Assembly: GCA_033811555.1 (NCBI GenBank)
Contig: JAPXOG010000025.1
Span: forward strand, 1-9,007
DNA: 9,007 nucleotides
Direction of reading: 5' to 3'
From: EsbW-18 sp033811555
Lineage (GTDB): Bacteria > Patescibacteriota > Minisyncoccia > Phycocordibacterales > EsbW-18
The notes below the pieces were generated by a model that saw only the letters and a list, made by a program, of their open reading frames with translations, ran no database searches and was not told the origin of the DNA. Position 1 is the stretch's first letter; the number at the start of each line of letters is the position of its first letter. A program made the translations under genes and the position numbers. Shown here in pieces: positions 6,327 through 9,007 of the stretch.

Positions 6327-6337
6327 GAAAGTGTAAT

Positions 6338-6366
6338 TTGACCATTGTGCCCTATCATGCTAGAGT
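6338..6366 (+). promoter_or_regulatory. Promoter of rpmB
   Basis: TTGACC (-35, 6338-6343) and TAGAGT (-10, 6361-6366) are spaced by 17 bp, and TGC directly before the -10 makes it an extended -10. Five of six -35 positions and four of six -10 positions match consensus. A start near 6373 leaves a leader of only about 15 nt before the ATG. Confidence 0.65.
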
Positions 6367-6387
6367 TAAATCTCTTAGAAAATTGTT

Positions 6388-6642
6388 ATGGCAAAGAAAT
6401 GCGCCGTTACCGGCAAATCATCACAAACTGCAGGACGTTACAGCAATCGAACTCGTGCGACGCAATTTAATCCTGGCGTAAAACGCGGAAAGAATCGTCG
6501 GAAAGCAAATCTTCAGAAGCGCAAGCTCTTCGTCCCTGAACTCGGCAAAACAATTCATGTAATAATCTCAAACCGAGGAATGAAAACCATTCGCAAACGA
6601 GGAGCATACGAAACACTAAAAAAAGCGGGTGCGATCAAATAA
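6388..6642 (+). CDS. rpmB: 50S ribosomal protein L28 (bL28)
   Basis: L28 is a small basic protein of the large subunit near the E site, needed for late 50S assembly. The protein has 84 residues against about 78 in E. coli. The N-terminal MAKKCAVTGK, the central NLQKRKLFVPELGK (41-54) and the C-terminal MKTIRKRGAYETL (65-77) are diagnostic. About nine extra residues, rich in Arg, Lys and Asn, lie between the VTGK and NLQ blocks (11-40). The start is fixed by the conserved N-terminus. There is no Shine-Dalgarno, and the predicted leader is about 15 nt. It is a single-gene transcript with its own promoter and a strong terminator, and is not paired with rpmG here. Confidence 0.96.
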   Translation: MAKKCAVTGKSSQTAGRYSNRTRATQFNPGVKRGKNRRKANLQKRKLFVPELGKTIHVIISNRGMKTIRKRGAYETLKKAGAIK

Positions 6643-6650
6643 CTAGAGTC

Positions 6651-6681
6651 AAAACTTAGAAGTTTAACTTCTAAGTTTTTT
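6651..6681. terminator. Bidirectional intrinsic terminator between rpmB and the convergent propeller gene
   Basis: AAAACTTAGAAG (6651-6662) and CTTCTAAGTTTT (6668-6679) form a perfect 12-bp stem around the loop TTTAA. The T-run (6676-6681) serves rpmB on the plus strand, and the complementary A-run at 6651-6654 gives a shorter T-run for minus-strand transcripts. The TAA stop of the convergent gene (6680-6682) overlaps the end of the hairpin region, so both genes share this element. Confidence 0.88.
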
Positions 6682-9007
6682 ATTGACTGTTTGAAAGAAG
6701 GGCTATCATTTGGGTGAGTATTGAGATTAGTTTTTCAAGAATTGCCTTAATTGTTGCATCTGTACCTCCTGTTGCGCCAATAGTTCCTCCAACTTTGCGA
6801 CGTGATTGACCTCCCCCTCCTCCTCCGCCTTTGCTACTACCTCCACCATCTTCTTTTCCATCATCTTCATCATCAGAAGGGTTTTTATCTTCGTCATATG
6901 ATGAATAGATTGCATACATAGCATCATAAAGATATCCTCCTATGTAAAGCTCATCGTCGTCTGGTGACAACGAAAGAGTAACAACAAACTCTTCTCCATA
7001 AATACTTTCAAGTTCAGGAGCAAACGTTATCTCACCAGTTCGGGTATCAAAAGAAGCCAGATAAGGATAAACACTTCCTGTATCATCATCATAAACTCCC
7101 CCTCCTACATACAACTGCTCTCCATCCGAAGTTACAGCAAGCGAATACACCTGCAAATTTTCAATATCAAGATCAAAGTCGGTTAATGATAGATCTGTGG
7201 TATCAAATGAAGCCACACCTTGACGCACACCGCCACCTTCAGCTTGTACATACATGTGTTCTCCTCCTATAAAGAGAGTTCCACTTTCTTGAGAAGTACT
7301 TATTGTATGCACCGTTATCCAATCATCTATGTTTGCATTGAATTCTTCTATAAGGGAACCATCTGCGGTTGAAATTGCTGAAACGCCTTCCCTGAGATTC
7401 TCACCTAATTCTCCCCCAACATAAAGGACTGAGTCATCTTCAGAAAGCGCAAGAGCATACACCTCTGTACCTCCATCTTCTTGTGAAATATATGGAAACG
7501 CTTCTGACAATGCCCCTACACCTCCATTTGCTTCAACATCAACTACAGCAACTATCACAGGCAACGTGCCCTCGTCATCTGCGATACCGAAATAACCACC
7601 TATGTATACAGTTTTTCCATCCGAAGATTCTGCAATTGCGAGTACAGTATCTCTTTCTGATATAAGACTTAAATCAAGCGCCGTAACTTCTCCTAGAGTT
7701 TCAGAATCCAATGAAAATGCTGCGAAATCAACTCTTTCTTGGTCTCCATTTACATAGTCAAACGCACCACCGACATAAAGAACGGAACCATCTTCTGAGA
7801 TGTCTATATCAAATACCTCTCCATCTATATTTGGATTAAACTCAGTAGCTTTGCCATCACTGATAGAAACAGAGGCAAGATTGTTGCGCGCAGATCCCTC
7901 AGGACATGTGCCTACGTCATAATCATATCCAACACAAGAGAATCTTCCTCCCACATACAAATTGCCTTTGCCATCTAGTTCAAGAGCATTCACTTCTCCG
8001 TTTAATTTTGGATTAAAAGAAAGAAGAGAACCATTAGTTGTATTAATAGCAGCTAACCCAATACGATCTTCAGAACCAATAGAATCAAAATCTCCTCCTA
8101 CATATAAAATCTCACCATCCAATGCAAGCGCTTTTACATTCGTATTCCATTCAAAAGAAGGTTCAAATGATTTATCAACTGAGCCATCTGGAAGTATGTG
8201 TGCTATACGGCTATTCCACTCTTCACCGTTTACTAAATCAAACGAACCTCCTACATACCAACCTCCATTACCATCAGAAATTGAAGCATATACCGTTGTA
8301 TGGCTATCCGTCGACAAATATGGGGTACCAATAACCGCCCCCGTTTCAGCATCTGCAATAAATCCTTCTCCTACATCAATAAGATACGATGTAAATTCAT
8401 AGAAATCCCCTCCTGCGTATAACGTCTTACCATCTGGAGAAACCGCAAGTGAAATTATATCTCCATCTGCTACCACAGGTGATGTAAGCAACTTGTCGCC
8501 GTTTACTGGATTAAGTGCAAAAATGGTGCCGTTACCATCAGAGGCATAAAGCACTTCTTCGTTTGGTGAAAATGCAAGCGCAAACACTACGCTATCAAGT
8601 TGAGGAGCAAATGTCTCAATTGCCGAACCGTTTTCTGGATTAAGTGCAACTAAATAAGCATAACTAGAGTCGTCATTTACTTCAGTAAAGAATCCTCCAG
8701 CGTAGACAGTACCGTCAGAAGAAACCGCAAGCGCAAACATCTCATTGTCAGTATATACTTCAAATCCATTTTCAATCCCAGTCTCTGTTGAAACACCTAT
8801 AAGTTCATAAGTATCGCTTATGTATAAAACCGAGTTATCAGGTGAAAGTGCTAGTGAACTGACATAATATGGCGCTTCTTCCGGTTCAAAGTCCGTTAAT
8901 TCATAAGTTGAAAGATCTATCGCTACAATTCCTTGACGAGATACCGATTCTCCTTCTCCTGAAAAAGCCCCTCCTACGAGTAATTTCCCGTCTGAAACTG
9001 CAATAGC
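6680..9007 (-). CDS. Large delta-60-like beta-propeller repeat protein with C-terminal Gly-rich/amphipathic tail (N-terminus beyond window)
   Basis: The frame is open from the right window edge to TAA, 775 residues. The ATG at 8738-8740 is internal, because clear blades continue upstream of it to 9007. At least 14 units of about 40-60 residues follow the pattern ALAxSxDGxxLYVGGxF...A-[IVL]-[ND]...G, related to delta-60/YVTN-type propeller blades; examples are SPDGKTLYAGGDF and SEDGSVLYVGGAF. Fourteen units could make two seven-bladed propellers, but the true total is unknown. One unit carries a Cys pair (SCVGYDYDVGTC) that could form a disulfide. After the last blade comes an acidic stretch (DEDKNPSDDEDDGKEDGGG), seven consecutive Gly, a basic QSRRKV, a Gly/Thr spacer and a hydrophobic amphipathic segment (IKAILEKLISILTQMIALL) near the C-terminus. 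The signal peptide, if any, is out of view; extracellular location is inferred from similarity to the protein at the left edge. No enzyme motif is visible. Confidence 0.9.
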   Translation of the reverse strand, partial: AIAVSDGKLLVGGAFSGEGESVSRQGIVAIDLSTYELTDFEPEEAPYYVSSLALSPDNSVLYISDTYELIGVSTETGIENGFEVYTDNEMFALAVSSDGTVYAGGFFTEVNDDSSYAYLVALNPENGSAIETFAPQLDSVVFALAFSPNEEVLYASDGNGTIFALNPVNGDKLLTSPVVADGDIISLAVSPDGKTLYAGGDFYEFTSYLIDVGEGFIADAETGAVIGTPYLSTDSHTTVYASISDGNGGWYVGGSFDLVNGEEWNSRIAHILPDGSVDKSFEPSFEWNTNVKALALDGEILYVGGDFDSIGSEDRIGLAAINTTNGSLLSFNPKLNGEVNALELDGKGNLYVGGRFSCVGYDYDVGTCPEGSARNNLASVSISDGKATEFNPNIDGEVFDIDISEDGSVLYVGGAFDYVNGDQERVDFAAFSLDSETLGEVTALDLSLISERDTVLAIAESSDGKTVYIGGYFGIADDEGTLPVIVAVVDVEANGGVGALSEAFPYISQEDGGTEVYALALSEDDSVLYVGGELGENLREGVSAISTADGSLIEEFNANIDDWITVHTISTSQESGTLFIGGEHMYVQAEGGGVRQGVASFDTTDLSLTDFDLDIENLQVYSLAVTSDGEQLYVGGGVYDDDTGSVYPYLASFDTRTGEITFAPELESIYGEEFVVTLSLSPDDDELYIGGYLYDAMYAIYSSYDEDKNPSDDEDDGKEDGGGSSKGGGGGGGQSRRKVGGTIGATGGTDATIKAILEKLISILTQMIALLSNSQ
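6809..6829 (-). repeat. Seven consecutive glycine codons in the propeller protein tail
   Basis: Seven GGN codons (GGC, GGA x3, GGG, GGA, GGT) encode a polyglycine linker between the acidic stretch and the QSRRKV motif. The near-identical triplets make it a short microsatellite that could change length in frame. Confidence 0.7.

Noticed and set aside
6286..6336. Sixteen-codon plus-strand leader peptide before rpmB
   Set aside because: Its start lies upstream of the rpmB promoter, so the rpmB transcript would not contain it.
2063..6642. Alternative genetic code with TGA read as glycine, as in Gracilibacteria and SR1
   Set aside because: All genes read at full length without in-frame TGA, tryptophan is encoded by TGG, and all stops seen are TAA or TAG.
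7962..8402. Plus-strand 146-codon frame inside the propeller gene
   Set aside because: Antisense shadow rich in Ser and Pro, arising from the Gly/Asp-rich codons of the blades.
6680..8740. Starting the right-hand propeller protein at the ATG at 8738-8740
   Set aside because: The same frame stays open to the window edge and encodes two more blade units upstream (for example DGKLLVGGAF and SPDNSVLYIS), so this ATG is internal.

Overview
The window looks like a piece of a bacterial chromosome from the Candidate Phyla Radiation (Patescibacteria), most likely a Parcubacteria-type genome. This is inference. It rests on A+T-rich non-coding DNA, the absence of a Shine-Dalgarno sequence at every start that can be examined, lineage-unusual ribosomal proteins (an enlarged L28 and an S12 lacking a normally invariant proline), a short site-2 protease, and large secreted beta-propeller repeat proteins next to housekeeping genes. 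The standard bacterial code fits: every gene reads through without in-frame TGA, and all visible stops are TAA or TAG.

Layout. Positions 1-1935 (minus) hold the N-terminal 645 residues of a secreted protein. It has a signal peptide, a seven-bladed BNR/Asp-box propeller made of exact 132-bp units, two SbsA-type Ig-like domains and the start of a delta-60 propeller, and it runs off the left edge. A 127-bp spacer follows, with a 15-bp palindrome and a C7T8 tract. Positions 2063-5267 (minus) are the str operon, transcribed rpsL-rpsG-fusA (S12, S7, EF-G), with a promoter and a 5'-terminal stem-loop just upstream of rpsL. Positions 5268-5549 contain that promoter, a degraded acidic coding remnant and the 3' end of the next transcript. 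Positions 5550-6167 (minus) encode a small M50 site-2 protease. Positions 6168-6387 form a divergent promoter region that may also hold a 34-residue minus-strand gene. rpmB (L28) lies at 6388-6642 on the plus strand. A strong bidirectional hairpin terminator at 6651-6681 separates it from a convergent gene. That gene (6680-9007, minus) is a giant propeller protein with at least 14 blade-like units and an unusual acidic, Gly-rich and amphipathic C-terminal tail. Its N-terminus lies beyond the right edge.

How it works together. The centre is core translation machinery: decoding-site protein S12, 30S head protein S7, translocase EF-G and 50S protein L28. It is flanked on both sides by genes for extracellular repeat proteins that share the delta-60 type VGG blade motif and probably decorate the cell surface. 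The M50 protease is a membrane enzyme whose substrate cannot be inferred here. I see no defence system, mobile element, CRISPR array, tRNA or rRNA. The most unusual points are the shortened S12 loop, the lack of Shine-Dalgarno signals, the exactly periodic propeller array, the C-terminal tail of the right-hand propeller protein, and the coding relic upstream of rpsL.
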